Positions 1 through 8,800 are shown, counted from the stretch's first letter. The stretch is 45,937 nt of DNA from Deltaproteobacteria bacterium (GCA_020853705.1 JADYYK010000011.1:1-45937); one strand, 5' to 3'. Notes: generated from the sequence alone by a model not told the origin. Made by a program: numbers and translations.

Positions 1-34
1 GGCCCGCGGCCCGAGGCTCTCACTGCAAGGGACT

Positions 35-2497
35 CTACGGAGGCAGCAGCGAGAAGCCGCTGCCCAGGCCGACCGCGCTGGCCGGCGTGGTCACCAGGGT
101 CACGCCCGCGGCGGTCAGCACCTCGGGCAGCTCGAGCACCGGGCGCGCCTCGTCGGACAGGCCGAACGGCACGTACGACGACACCAGGGTCCTCAGGCCA
201 TCGAACTCGACCGGGCGCAGCAGCCGGTACAGGTTGGGGTCGAACAGCGGCGACGGGCCGACGCCCATCGCGTTGGCCCACAGGGCGTCGGTGGCGACGA
301 AGACCTCGTCCTGCTTGTCGTCGTTGTTGCCGCCGCCGCCGCCCGGGAACCAGTCGGGCGAGTTGTAGAGGTCGGGGATCAGCGGGCTGGCGCCGACACC
401 CAGCACCGCGTGCAGATCGGCCAGCGGGTCGTTGTTGTTGCCGCTGACATAGGTCGCCAGCAGGAACGACAGCCGGTCATTGAGGGTCGTGGACAGCGCG
501 ACCGGGAACGACGTGCTGGTGAAGCGCAGCGGCGACGGCCCGACCCCGAGCTGGCTGGTGATGGCGCGGCGCGCGAAGGTGTCGGGGAACACCGAGGCAT
601 ACCAGGCCTCGTCGGCGGCCACCGTCATCGGCACCGTGGCCAGGCTCCAGCTCCAGTTGAGCAGGTTCAGCGTCTGCCGGTAGGTCGGATCGTTGCCGAC
701 CGCCGACGGCGCGTACGACACCAGCAGCGGCGACGGCCCCACGCCCTGGCCCTGCGCCATCAGGTGGCGCCCGAACTGTGACAGCAGATCCAGCGAGCCG
801 GCGCCGATGCGGATGATGCCGCGCGGGCGGTCGACCGTCTCGCCATAGCGCGAGCCGCGCTTGGTGGCGACGGCGTCGACCTGGAACGCCGTGATGTGCG
901 TGGTCGCCGGCAGCGCCACCGTGAAGCGCACCACGCCGTCGTTGTTGGTCTCGCCCTCGACCGCGGAGATCCCCCCGCCCGCGAACGAGCCCGAGACCCG
1001 CACCCGCGCCGCCGGGCGCTGGTTCTGGTCGAGCACCTCGACGGTGGCGCGCGCCTTCAGGCCGCCGGGGCCGTCGTGCAGGGTGACCGCCACGTTGGCG
1101 AAGAAGATCGGCCGCGTCTTGCGCGAGAAGCGCGCCCACAGGTTGCCGAGCAGCGCGTGCGAGGCATCGACGAAGCCGCGCCCCAGCTGGGCGTCGAGCA
1201 CGCCGCCGCCGCGCAGCTCGGCGGTCTCGCCCAGCAGCGCGCGCAGGGCGTAGGGCTCGAGGCGCGGGTTGTCGTCGAGCATCAGCGCGGCCAGGCCCGA
1301 GACCTCGGCCGCGGCCTGCGAGGTGCCCGCGGCCGACCAGTAGCGGAAGCGGTCATAGTGGCCGGGCTCGAAGGTCTGGCCCAGGATGGCCTCGGGCTGG
1401 CCGTCGCCGTCGAGGTCCTCGTCGACCATGCCGCCGGGGGCCAGCACGTCGATGCGCGCGCCCAGGTTGGAGTAGTCGGCCGCCTCCAGGTGGCGATCGG
1501 CGTTCGACCACCAGCGCTTCTCGAGATCGCGCGCGCTGCGCAGCTTGGAGGCGCCCACCGCGATGACCTCGCGGAAGGCCGCCGGGTAGGTCACCACGTC
1601 GCCGCCATGGTTGCCGGCGGCGGCCACCATCACGACGCCATGCGCGGCCGCGTAGTCGACGGCCTGGTTGAGCACGCGCCCCGGGATGTAGCCGGGCGGG
1701 AAGGCCAGGCTCATGTTGATGACCTTGGCGCCGTGCTGGGTCGCGTAGACGATGCCCTCGGCCAGCGTCAGCTCGCTGCCGCGGTTCTGGTCGTCGAGCA
1801 CCTTGACCGCCATCAGGCGCACCCGCGGCGCCACCGCCCGGAAGGCGCGCGCGGCCGCGATCACGCTGGCGACGTGGGTGCCATGCTGGTGGTCGTCGTT
1901 GGGGTGGTCGTCGCGGTTGACGAAGTCATAGCCGGGCACGAAGGTGACGCCGGCCAGCACCGGGGCGCGGCGGTACACGTCGTAGTCCTCGTAAGCCACG
2001 CCAGTGTCGAGCACCGCGACGGTGACGCTGGGCGCGGTGTTCAGGAAGGCCCAGCCCAGCGGCGGCAGCCCCATCGCGGGCAGGTTCCACTGCCGGCGCA
2101 GCAGCGCGGGATCGAGCAGCGGCGATGGACCCACGCCGGCGCCGCCGCAGGTGGCGTTCTCCTGCACCGAGGTGATCAGGCGCTCGGCGGTCAGCGCGCT
2201 GGCGGCGGCGCGCGCCGAGGTCTCGTCGGGGAAGCTGACCAGGGCGACGTCGAGGGCGCCTGAGCGCTGCACCAGATAGCCACCATGCCGACCGACTGCG
2301 GCCTGCAGCTTGGCGCTCGAGGTCGACTTCGAGAAGCCGACCAGCAGGGTGCGCGGTCCCGACGTCGCCACGTCACGCGGCACGCGGGTGGTCTCGGACT
2401 CCGAACAAGCGCCTCCAGCCAGAGCCAGGAGCGCGATCAGGCCCAATCCCACACGAGCAACGCCGCGAGAACACAGCTTCGCCATCGGCTGCCTCAC
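35..2497 (-). CDS. S8 (subtilisin-like) serine protease, lipoprotein, with GVGPSPL repeats
   Basis: Secreted serine endopeptidase, probably anchored in a membrane as a lipoprotein. Residues 1-31 are a lipoprotein signal ending in an AGGAC lipobox. Residues about 45-110 resemble an inhibitor-I9 prodomain. The subtilase domain (about 150-430) has the full catalytic set: Asp164 (VAVLDTG), His205 (HGTHVAS), oxyanion Asn296 (AAAGN) and Ser393 (GTSQAAA). After it, residues 470-560 look like an Ig-like (Big/invasin-type) domain, and the last 250 residues match nothing I recognise. The heptapeptide GVGPSPL occurs at residues 121, 585, 651, 700 (as GVGASPL) and 745. An alternative ATG lies four codons downstream of the chosen start. 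The gene is monocistronic on the minus strand. The protease call is firm; the substrate is unknown. Confidence 0.93.
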   Translation of the reverse strand: MRQPMAKLCSRGVARVGLGLIALLALAGGACSESETTRVPRDVATSGPRTLLVGFSKSTSSAKLQAAVGRHGGYLVQRSGALDVALVSFPDETSARAAASALTAERLITSVQENATCGGAGVGPSPLLDPALLRRQWNLPAMGLPPLGWAFLNTAPSVTVAVLDTGVAYEDYDVYRRAPVLAGVTFVPGYDFVNRDDHPNDDHQHGTHVASVIAAARAFRAVAPRVRLMAVKVLDDQNRGSELTLAEGIVYATQHGAKVINMSLAFPPGYIPGRVLNQAVDYAAAHGVVMVAAAGNHGGDVVTYPAAFREVIAVGASKLRSARDLEKRWWSNADRHLEAADYSNLGARIDVLAPGGMVDEDLDGDGQPEAILGQTFEPGHYDRFRYWSAAGTSQAAAEVSGLAALMLDDNPRLEPYALRALLGETAELRGGGVLDAQLGRGFVDASHALLGNLWARFSRKTRPIFFANVAVTLHDGPGGLKARATVEVLDQNQRPAARVRVSGSFAGGGISAVEGETNNDGVVRFTVALPATTHITAFQVDAVATKRGSRYGETVDRPRGIIRIGAGSLDLLSQFGRHLMAQGQGVGPSPLLVSYAPSAVGNDPTYRQTLNLLNWSWSLATVPMTVAADEAWYASVFPDTFARRAITSQLGVGPSPLRFTSTSFPVALSTTLNDRLSFLLATYVSGNNNDPLADLHAVLGVGASPLIPDLYNSPDWFPGGGGGNNDDKQDEVFVATDALWANAMGVGPSPLFDPNLYRLLRPVEFDGLRTLVSSYVPFGLSDEARPVLELPEVLTAAGVTLVTTPASAVGLGSGFSLLPP
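245..745 (-). repeat. Four copies of a 21-bp GVGPSPL-coding repeat
   Basis: On the minus strand, positions 265-245, 400-380, 547-527 and 745-725 encode GVGPSPL, GVGASPL, GVGPSPL and GVGPSPL. On the plus strand the core is CAGCGGCGACGG in three of the four. The Gly, Val and Pro codons differ at third positions, while the Ser-Pro-Leu codons are TCG CCG CTG in three of four. All four are in frame in the C-terminal half of the subtilase gene, irregularly spaced (66, 49 and 45 codons). Function unknown. Confidence 0.85.
2117..2137 (-). repeat. Fifth GVGPSPL-coding repeat copy
   Basis: Encodes GVGPSPL at residues 121-127 of the subtilase, at the junction of the prodomain and the catalytic domain. 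In typical subtilases a short PNDP-type stretch precedes the QW motif here. It has different third-position bases from the other copies (CCA, GGT, GTG). Confidence 0.85.
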
Positions 2498-2745
2498 CAG
2501 AGCAATCAGCAGGCCATCGCCATCGTATCAGTGTTTTCAATGGTTTGCGCTCGCCGAGCACGCGCAAGTGGCTGTTTTCGGGACGATAAGCGGGGTGAAA
2601 ACACCACGCGCGGGGTCACGTTCGTAACGGTGTCAGCAGTTGAGAGCATTTGCGCCAGGTGTCGCAACCAGCCTCACAATTCATGCAACTGGAGATGCGC
2701 GGTGTTTTCGCCGCGACGCAATGGCGAGACTGCCCCGCTCGCATG
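2498..2745. promoter_or_regulatory. Intergenic region with repeated GTGTTTTC boxes
   Basis: A 248-base gap, notably more AT-rich than its surroundings, upstream of the minus-strand protease and downstream of the AraC regulator gene. GTGTTTTC occurs at 2531-2538 and 2702-2709, its inverse GAAAACAC at 2597-2604, and a shorter TGTTTTC at 2573-2579. The copies at 2531-2539 and 2596-2604 form a 9-bp inverted pair. I infer binding sites for a regulator of the protease, perhaps the adjacent AraC protein. No convincing -35/-10 pair was found. Confidence 0.4.
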
Positions 2746-3600
2746 CTAAGGCGTCGAAAGACCGCGGCGGCGGAACCGCCCCGGTGAGCAGCCGACCTCG
2801 CGCGTGAAGGCGTTGATGAAGTTCGACAGATCGCCGAAGCCGACGTCATAGGCGATCTCGGTGACCGGCAGCGCGGTGTCGCGCAGCAGCGCGATGGCGT
2901 GGCGCAGCCGGGTCTGCACCAGGAAGCGATACGGCGTGACCCCGGTCTGGCGCTTGAAGAGGCGCACGAAGTGGAACGGGCTGAGGCCGACCGTCGTGGC
3001 CAGGTCGGCGAGCGACAGCGCGTCGGCGGCGCCGTCCTCGATGTGCGCCATGGCGGCGCAGATCTGGTCGCGCGTGCGCGCGTCGTCACTGACCGCGGTG
3101 GCGCCAGTCCGGGCGCTGCCGCTGCCGGCGTGGTCGAGCACCTGGCGCGCGAGCGCCAGCGCGAGCTGCTCCAGACCCATGGTGGTCGCCAGCGTCTGCG
3201 CGCCACGCACGCGCTGCTCGGCCAGGTGGCTGAAGGCCTCCACCCGCGGTAGCGGCGGTAGCACGTTGCGCGCGAACGGCCGCCGCTGCGCGCCGCGGCG
3301 CAGCTGCCCGGCCAGCTCCTCGACCGCGCGCGGCTTGAACTGGAAGATCAGGCAGCGGTCGCCGACGCCATGCGGGTGTGACGCCTGGAAGTGCTGCCCG
3401 GCGTTGCCGACCAGCAGGAAGCCGGGCCCCAGCACCTGCGCGGCGCCCTCGGTGCGGATGGCGAACACACCGCGCTGCACCAGCGAGATGGTCGTGCTGC
3501 CGAAGCGCTCGTCCTCGGGCCCAGCGCCCTCGCAGGCCGCGCAGTGATACTCGCGCACCTCGACCAGGCCCTCGCGCCCCAGCTCACGCCACGCCGGCAT
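2746..3600 (-). CDS. AraC-family transcriptional regulator
   Basis: DNA-binding transcription factor of 284 residues. Residues 20-100 look like a cupin-type sensor domain. The C-terminal 100 residues carry the double helix-turn-helix of AraC proteins: the first around 196-217 (LSLADLATTVGLSPFHF), the second around 246-267 (ITEIAYDVGFGDLSNF-like), followed by the usual GCSPGRFRR end. It is divergently transcribed from the VOC gene at 3666, with only 65 bases between starts, so it may control that gene. The inducer is not deducible. Translation starts at ATG 3600. Confidence 0.92.
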   Translation of the reverse strand: MPAWRELGREGLVEVREYHCAACEGAGPEDERFGSTTISLVQRGVFAIRTEGAAQVLGPGFLLVGNAGQHFQASHPHGVGDRCLIFQFKPRAVEELAGQLRRGAQRRPFARNVLPPLPRVEAFSHLAEQRVRGAQTLATTMGLEQLALALARQVLDHAGSGSARTGATAVSDDARTRDQICAAMAHIEDGAADALSLADLATTVGLSPFHFVRLFKRQTGVTPYRFLVQTRLRHAIALLRDTALPVTEIAYDVGFGDLSNFINAFTREVGCSPGRFRRRGLSTP

Positions 3601-3665
3601 CGAGCAATTGTTACCAAGTTTGCCCGGGCGCGCCTTGCTATTCGCTGGTGGCAGGAGGCAACACC

Positions 3666-4034
3666 ATGATCGACCACATCAGCCTGAAAGTGCGCAGCTA
3701 CAGCAAGAGCAAGACCTTCTACGACAAGGCCCTGGCCGCCCTCGGCTACCGCCCCGAGGGGGTCGACGACAAGGGCAAGTCCGCCGGCTTCGGGGTGGAG
3801 GGCGCCGTCGACCTCTGGATCGCCGAGGGCGAACCCGCCACCCGCGTGCACCTGGCCTTTCGCGCGCCCTCGCGCGCCGCGGTGAAGAAGTTCCACGCCG
3901 CCGCCCTCGCCCACGGCGGCAAGGACAACGGCCCCGCCGGCCTGCGCACTGACTACAGCCCGACCTACTTCGCCGCCTTCATCCTCGACCCCGACGGCAA
4001 CAACATCGAAGCCGTGTGCCACGGCGCCGACTGA
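3666..4034 (+). CDS. VOC (glyoxalase/dioxygenase superfamily) protein
   Basis: Small single-domain protein of 122 residues. It begins MIDHISLKV and ends around DPDGNNIEAVCH, the classical first and last strands of a vicinal-oxygen-chelate fold. His4 and the Glu in NNIEAV are in the positions of the usual metal ligands. Such proteins include glyoxalase I-like lyases, fosfomycin-resistance-type enzymes and dioxygenases; this subfamily's substrate is unknown. The start is set by AGGAGG at 3653-3658, seven bases before the ATG. It is divergent from the AraC regulator, a common pairing, and convergent with the VWA lipoprotein gene ending at 4045. Confidence 0.88.
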   Translation: MIDHISLKVRSYSKSKTFYDKALAALGYRPEGVDDKGKSAGFGVEGAVDLWIAEGEPATRVHLAFRAPSRAAVKKFHAAALAHGGKDNGPAGLRTDYSPTYFAAFILDPDGNNIEAVCHGAD

Positions 4035-4044
4035 CCCCCGTGGG

Positions 4045-5157
4045 TCAATCGAGGCCGCCGTCGGCGATGGCAGCCGGCGGCGGCTCGATGAGCTGGTTGA
4101 TGCGGTCGGCGATGCGCTCCAGCCCCGCGCCATAGCCATCCTGGCAGATGCTGTCGACGAAGCCGTTGAAGCCGAACGACCGGGCGAACTCGGACAGCCG
4201 GATGCCCGGGGCGGCGGGGCCATGGATGGACTCGCAGCCAGGCAGCACCCAGGGTTCCCCAGTCAGGTGGCTCCCGACCACGACCTTGCCGGTGCCGACG
4301 ATGGCACCGACCACGACCCGGCTGCGCGACCCCTTGAGGCGGACCAGGAAGTCGACATACGAGGCCACGGAGTCGAGGTAATGCGACTGCTCATCGGAGC
4401 GACAGTCGGTGCGGGGCCCGGTGCTGCGCCGATCCTGTTCGCTGGGCTTGCACACCACGCCATACTCGAAGCAGCGATACCGCAGCGGCGGCCCGAGCGC
4501 GCTGTTGTCAGGGTCGAACAGCGCGGGGTCGCGCACCGAACAGTCGTCATCCTCGCCCATGATGATGACGACCAGCAACGCATTCGGCCGCAGGAAGTCC
4601 GCGTTCTCCTGCGCCGAACCGTCGAGGGCGCGCTTCATCGCCTGCAGCCCCTGCTCGCGTGGGCAACCCTCGATGCCGAGGCGCGCGATGCACCCGAACG
4701 TGTCGTCGAGCCGGCCGACATAGTTGCGCACGCGGCCGGTGGGGCTGGCGACATCGGCGATGAAGCGCCCCTGGGGAGCCATGCAGCCAGCCACCATCGG
4801 CTGGTTCTGGAGCACGCCGCGGTCGCCGTCCGGGGTGCAGAAGCGATGCTCGAAAGGGGCGCCCAGATCCGTGCTGACCACACCGACGTGCAGGTTGGGC
4901 AGCGCGCCGGGTCGCTCGAGGCGCTCCAGCATCTGGCGGAAGGCCGGCACCAGCTCCTGCTGCTCGTCGGCGATGCTGTCGGTGTTGTCGATGACGAACA
5001 GGAGGTCGACGTCGCGGTTGATCGGCCCCGGCTCGACGATGAGTTCCCCGGCGTCGCGCCACTCGACGGCGCCATTCCCCGCGCCGCAACCCGCAGCGAC
5101 CATCGCCAGCGCGAGCAGCGCGGCTACGCCTCGGCCGCCGCGAACCAGCAGGCTCAA
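4045..5157 (-). CDS. VWA-like lipoprotein, downstream paralogue
   Basis: Lipoprotein of 370 residues: signal with lipobox AAGC (Cys24), then a von Willebrand A-like domain starting DLLFVIDN. The MIDAS-type motif is D57-N-T-D-S61, a Thr-for-Ser variant of DxSxS, so metal binding is plausible. Several Cys pairs suggest disulfides and an extracytoplasmic location. It starts with TTG at 5157, which overlaps the TGA stop of the upstream paralogue (TTGA), so the two are probably translationally coupled. Protein similarity to the neighbour is obvious along the whole length, and strongest at the C-terminus. This type of VWA lipoprotein is common in Myxococcota; its role is unknown. Confidence 0.82.
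   Translation of the reverse strand: MSLLVRGGRGVAALLALAMVAAGCGAGNGAVEWRDAGELIVEPGPINRDVDLLFVIDNTDSIADEQQELVPAFRQMLERLERPGALPNLHVGVVSTDLGAPFEHRFCTPDGDRGVLQNQPMVAGCMAPQGRFIADVASPTGRVRNYVGRLDDTFGCIARLGIEGCPREQGLQAMKRALDGSAQENADFLRPNALLVVIIMGEDDDCSVRDPALFDPDNSALGPPLRYRCFEYGVVCKPSEQDRRSTGPRTDCRSDEQSHYLDSVASYVDFLVRLKGSRSRVVVGAIVGTGKVVVGSHLTGEPWVLPGCESIHGPAAPGIRLSEFARSFGFNGFVDSICQDGYGAGLERIADRINQLIEPPPAAIADGGLD
4091..4200 (-). repeat. 110-bp block shared with 5200-5309
   Basis: This 3'-terminal coding block of the downstream VWA lipoprotein gene matches 5200-5309 in the upstream paralogue with one base difference (T at 4113, C at 5222), giving Ile versus Val. The flanking parts of the two genes are much more diverged. 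Confidence 0.95.
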
Positions 5158-6248
5158 TCGACACCGCCGTCAGGAATGCGTGGGGCTGGCGCCGGTAGCA
5201 GCTGGTTGATGCGGTCGGCGACGCGCTCCAGCCCCGCGCCATAGCCATCCTGGCAGATGCTGTCGACGAAGCCGTTGAAGCCGAACGACCGGGCGAACTC
5301 GGACAGCCGCACGCCGGGCGCTGCGGCGCCGGTGCTGGCATAGCAACTGGGGAGCAAGAGCGGATTCCCCTGCCCGTCGGTGCCGACGTCGACGGGGCCG
5401 GTCCCGACGATGGTGGCGACGACCAGCTTGCGGCGCGAGCCCTTGAGGCGTTGCAGGAACTCCACGTATGACCGCACCGGCTGCACGTAGGTCGAGGCCT
5501 CGTTGGACTGGCATGCGGTGCGCGGCCCCGGGCTGCTCGGCTTCAGGCCGGCGGGCTCGCAGCGCACGCCGAACTGGAAGCAGCGAAACGACGTCGGCGC
5601 GCCGAGCGCGAGGCGTGTCGGGTCGTACAGCTCGGGGTCGTGCGCCGAACAGTCGTCCTCGTCGCCCTGGATGATCACGACCAGCAGCGCGCCCGGCCGC
5701 AGAAAGCCGGCGTTCTCGGGGGCCGAACCGTCGAGCGCCTTCAGCATGGACTGCAGGTGCTGCTCGAAGCCGCAGCCGTCGGTGCCGAGCCGCGCGATGC
5801 ATGAAAAGGCGCTCGCCATGTCCCCGTCATAGTTGCGCACCCGGCCACCCGGCCCTGAGACGTCCTCGATGAAGCGGCCGCGCGGTGGCCGGCAGTCGCG
5901 GATCTTGGGCGTGTTCTGCAAGCCCCCCCGGTCGCCACCGGGCTGCTCGCAGCTCTGGACGCGGAAGTCGCCCGCGCCGAGCGACGAGGTGACCACGCCG
6001 ACGTGTAGATCGGGTCGCTCGCCACTGCGGTCCAGGCGGTCCAGCAAGGCGGGAAAGGAGGCGGCGAGCGCTCTCTGCGCTTCGAAAGTGCCCCCCGAGT
6101 TGTCGATCACGAACAGCACGTCGACTTGGCGGCCCTCGGGGCCGGTGCCGTCGTCGAGGTTGGCGGCGTCGGGCGTCAGGGGCAGCTCGTCGTCGGCACA
6201 GCCAGCCAGCAGCAGCACTCCGGCCAGCACGGGCCACACGCGGGTCAT
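5154..6248 (-). CDS. VWA-like lipoprotein, upstream paralogue
   Basis: Lipoprotein of 364 residues, starting at ATG 6248, where a lipoprotein signal (LLLAGC, Cys17) follows at once; a longer frame upstream lacks this logic. The VWA-like domain begins VDVLFVIDN. The MIDAS motif is degenerate (D49-N-S-G-G53, the last Ser lost), so metal binding is doubtful. Conserved blocks shared with the next gene include GRFIEDV, ARLGTDGC and the C-terminal SEFARSFGFNGFVDSIC block. It is first of a two-gene overlapping unit. Function unknown; a surface or periplasmic adhesion/sensing role is only a guess. Confidence 0.82.
   Translation of the reverse strand: MTRVWPVLAGVLLLAGCADDELPLTPDAANLDDGTGPEGRQVDVLFVIDNSGGTFEAQRALAASFPALLDRLDRSGERPDLHVGVVTSSLGAGDFRVQSCEQPGGDRGGLQNTPKIRDCRPPRGRFIEDVSGPGGRVRNYDGDMASAFSCIARLGTDGCGFEQHLQSMLKALDGSAPENAGFLRPGALLVVIIQGDEDDCSAHDPELYDPTRLALGAPTSFRCFQFGVRCEPAGLKPSSPGPRTACQSNEASTYVQPVRSYVEFLQRLKGSRRKLVVATIVGTGPVDVGTDGQGNPLLLPSCYASTGAAAPGVRLSEFARSFGFNGFVDSICQDGYGAGLERVADRINQLLPAPAPRIPDGGVD
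5200..5309 (-). repeat. 110-bp block shared with 4091-4200
   Basis: Second copy of the near-identical block, 109/110 bases by eye. It encodes the conserved C-terminal region of the VWA lipoprotein family. Confidence 0.95.
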
Positions 6249-6345
6249 GCTGCAGGCCTCAGCACGGCGCGGGCCAGCCTGCCCCGCCCGGCTGCGCACA
6301 CTTGCGCGCGCGAGCGCCAACCGGGTTGGCGGCGCTGCCAACCGG

Positions 6346-7857
6346 TCAGCCCTTGAAGTCCTTGACCTCGATGCCGTGCTTCTTGAGCAGGGCCCACAGG
6401 TTCTTGCGGTCGACGCGGGCCTGGCGGGCGGCGGCGGCGAGGTTGCCGTGGTGGGCCTTGAGCAGCTCGCGGGCGTAGTCGCGCTCGAAGGCGTCGACGA
6501 CCTCGCGCTTCAAGTCGCGGAACGGGCGTGACACGTCGATGGCGGTGCCGGCGGCGCCGCTGGGGGCGTCGATGGGGATGTCGTCGGGCAGCAGGCGGTC
6601 GCCCTGGGCCAGCACCAGGGCGTGGTGCACCCGGTTCTCGAGCTCGCGCACATTGCCGGGCCACGGGTAGTTGACGATCTTGTGCATCGCCCCGGGCGTG
6701 AAGCCCTCGACCTTCTTGCCGACCTTCTGCCGGTGCTTGAGCAGGAAGTGGTGGGCCAGCAGCGGGATGTCCTCGCGCCGGTCGCGCAGCGGCGGCAGCG
6801 TCAGCGGGAAGACGTTGATGCGGTAGAACAGGTCCTGGCGGAAGCTGCCGTCGCGCACCGCCTTCTCGAGATCACGGTTAGTCGCGGTCACCACGCGCAC
6901 GTCGACCCGGATGTCATGATCGTCGCCGATGCGGCGGAACTCCTGCGACTGCAGCACGCGCAGGAGCTTCACCTGCAGGTGCGGCGGCATCTCGCCGATC
7001 TCGTCCAGGAACAGGGTGCCGCCGTCGGCCAGCGCGAACAGGCCCTCGCGATCCTTGGAGGCGTCGGTGAACGAGCCGCGCACGTGGCCGAACAGCTCGT
7101 CTTCGAGCAGCGCCTCGGGGATGGCGCCGCAGTTCATGACCACGAAGGGGCGCTCGTAGCGGTTCGACAGCGCATGGATCGTCCGCGCTACCAGCTCCTT
7201 GCCAGTGCCGCTCTCGCCGAAGATCGACACCGTGACGTCGGTCGGCGCCACCATCGAGATGCGCTCGTAGAGCTCCTTGATCCAGGGGCCCGAGCCGATG
7301 ATGACGTCGCTCTTGCGCGGGCGGCGTGACTCACCCGCGGCCGGCTTGGCCAGGTCCGCGGCGGTGCCCGCGGGCGGTGGCCGCGCCGCCTCCAGGTTGG
7401 CCTTCACCTGCGCGACCTTGGCCGACACCGCGGCGCCGCGGATGTCACCGCGCCCGCCGTGGCGATCGCGCAGCGCACGCTCGATGCGCAGGCGCAGCTC
7501 GCCGCCCGACAGCGGCTTGCCGATGAAGTCGAAGGCGCCGTGGCGCATGGCCTCGATGGCGACCTCGCTGGGCTCCTGGCCCGAGGTCAGGATGACGCGG
7601 GTGTCGGGCGCCAGATCCTGCAGCGCCGCCAGCACGTCGAGGCCGCCCTTGTCGGGCATGTAGAAGTCGACCAGCGCGACGTCGAAGCGCTTGCCGCGCG
7701 CCGCGGTGATGCCGGCTTCACCGCCCGAGGCGCCGACGACCTCGACGTCGAGCTCGCGCAGGTGGCGCCCGACCAGGTCGGCGGCCGCGGGGTCGTCGTC
7801 GACCACGAGCAGCCGGGGCTTCTCGGTGCGGGCGGCTCTGGTGGGTGTCGCAGACAT
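6346..7857 (-). CDS. NtrC-type response regulator with atypical GAFTGA loop
   Basis: Two-component sigma-54-type activator of 503 residues: receiver domain (14-125; acceptor Asp64 in VALVDFYMP, Lys114), AAA+ domain (about 185-410; Walker A GESGTGKE 214-221, Walker B LFLDE to 286) and a Fis-type HTH at the C-terminus (about 460-500). The loop that contacts sigma-54, normally GAFTGA, is GSFTDA at 261-266. In known family members changes here often abolish sigma-54 remodelling, so it may act differently. No sensor kinase is adjacent. Downstream on the same strand lie the VWA lipoprotein genes, about 100 bases away. Start ATG 7857 is preceded by a G-rich SD-like stretch. Confidence 0.92.
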   Translation of the reverse strand: MSATPTRAARTEKPRLLVVDDDPAAADLVGRHLRELDVEVVGASGGEAGITAARGKRFDVALVDFYMPDKGGLDVLAALQDLAPDTRVILTSGQEPSEVAIEAMRHGAFDFIGKPLSGGELRLRIERALRDRHGGRGDIRGAAVSAKVAQVKANLEAARPPPAGTAADLAKPAAGESRRPRKSDVIIGSGPWIKELYERISMVAPTDVTVSIFGESGTGKELVARTIHALSNRYERPFVVMNCGAIPEALLEDELFGHVRGSFTDASKDREGLFALADGGTLFLDEIGEMPPHLQVKLLRVLQSQEFRRIGDDHDIRVDVRVVTATNRDLEKAVRDGSFRQDLFYRINVFPLTLPPLRDRREDIPLLAHHFLLKHRQKVGKKVEGFTPGAMHKIVNYPWPGNVRELENRVHHALVLAQGDRLLPDDIPIDAPSGAAGTAIDVSRPFRDLKREVVDAFERDYARELLKAHHGNLAAAARQARVDRKNLWALLKKHGIEVKDFKG

Positions 7858-7914
7858 CGCGGCCCCCCGACATTACCCCCTCGCCGGCCCCGCCGTCGAG
7901 AGCCGCACCTCTGC

Positions 7915-7964
7915 GCCTCGGCCTGCCTCGGGCCCGCCTCGGTCCGGCCTCGGGCCTGCCTCAG
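7915..7964. repeat. 11-bp tandem repeat at the end of the bat operon
   Basis: About 4.5 units of GCCTCGGGCCN at 7915-7924 (10 bp), 7925-7935, 7936-7946, 7947-7957 and a partial at 7958-7964. It touches the stop codon of the last operon gene. No function is evident. Confidence 0.75.
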
Positions 7965-8800
7965 TCGAGGAGGCCCAGATCGGTCGCCTTCACATAGGCG
8001 TCATAGCCATTTTCGAGCCTGATCTTGGCCCAATCCTCGGCGTCTACATGGAGCACCTGCACGCGCAGCCCGGCGTGCACCGCGGCCTCGCTGGAGGCGT
8101 CGTCGTGCGGGCCGACCCGCAGCGGCAGCTTGGCCGGCAGCGTGATCGCGTAGTGGTAGCGCTCGGTGACCCGGATCTTGTTGGCCAGCATGAGGCCGCT
8201 GCCCAGCGCGAACACCCCGACCAGCACCGAGCCGACCACCAGGGTCGTGCGCCCGGCGCCGCCCGGCACGTAGCGCACCACGATGAGCAGCGCGAACAGC
8301 GCGACGTAGGCCAGCAGGAAGACCAGCTCCAGCTGCTCCGAGGTGAAGCGCCGCGCCAGCCGCACCTGCCACTGATCGCGCGCGCCGCCGCGGAACTCGT
8401 CCTCGGGCAGCGACGCGCGCACATACTCGTGCGCCTTGGCCAGGTTGGCGCGCGCGGCGTCCCAGCTGGGGTCGAGCTCGAGCGCGCGCTCGTACCAGTA
8501 GATCGCGCGGCCCAGCTCGCCGGCGCCGAAGTAGGCGTTGCCGAGGTTGTAGTACAGCTCCTCGTGAGCGACGTCGCGGCTGAGATCGCTGTAGCCGCGG
8601 ATCGCGGTGGCGAAGTCGCCCGCGGCATAGGCGTGGTTGGCGGCCTCGAAGGCCTTGGCGTGCGAGGCGTCGAGCACGCGCACCGGCGGGTGGGTGTAGC
8701 CCCAGATCTTCCAGCTCGCCGCGCCCACGCCGACCACCAGCAGCAGCACCAGTGCCACGGTGCCGAGGCGCACGCGCTCGGCCAGATCGCGCAGGTTCAC
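7961..8800 (-). CDS. batE: BatE-like TPR/SH3 membrane protein
   Basis: Last gene of the Bat operon, 279 residues. A membrane helix spans about 13-33, and TPR motifs run from 45 to 125 (LYYNLGNAYFGAGELGRAIYWY-type helices). Two more membrane helices lie at about 150-205, with a C-terminal SH3-like domain from about 215 (LPLRVGPHDDAS onward). That order is typical of BatE in Bacteroides and spirochaete aerotolerance operons. The start overlaps the stop of batD by four bases. Function in this family is envelope stress or aerotolerance, incompletely known. Assignment rests on architecture and position. Confidence 0.72.
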   Translation of the reverse strand: MNLRDLAERVRLGTVALVLLLVVGVGAASWKIWGYTHPPVRVLDASHAKAFEAANHAYAAGDFATAIRGYSDLSRDVAHEELYYNLGNAYFGAGELGRAIYWYERALELDPSWDAARANLAKAHEYVRASLPEDEFRGGARDQWQVRLARRFTSEQLELVFLLAYVALFALLIVVRYVPGGAGRTTLVVGSVLVGVFALGSGLMLANKIRVTERYHYAITLPAKLPLRVGPHDDASSEAAVHAGLRVQVLHVDAEDWAKIRLENGYDAYVKATDLGLLD

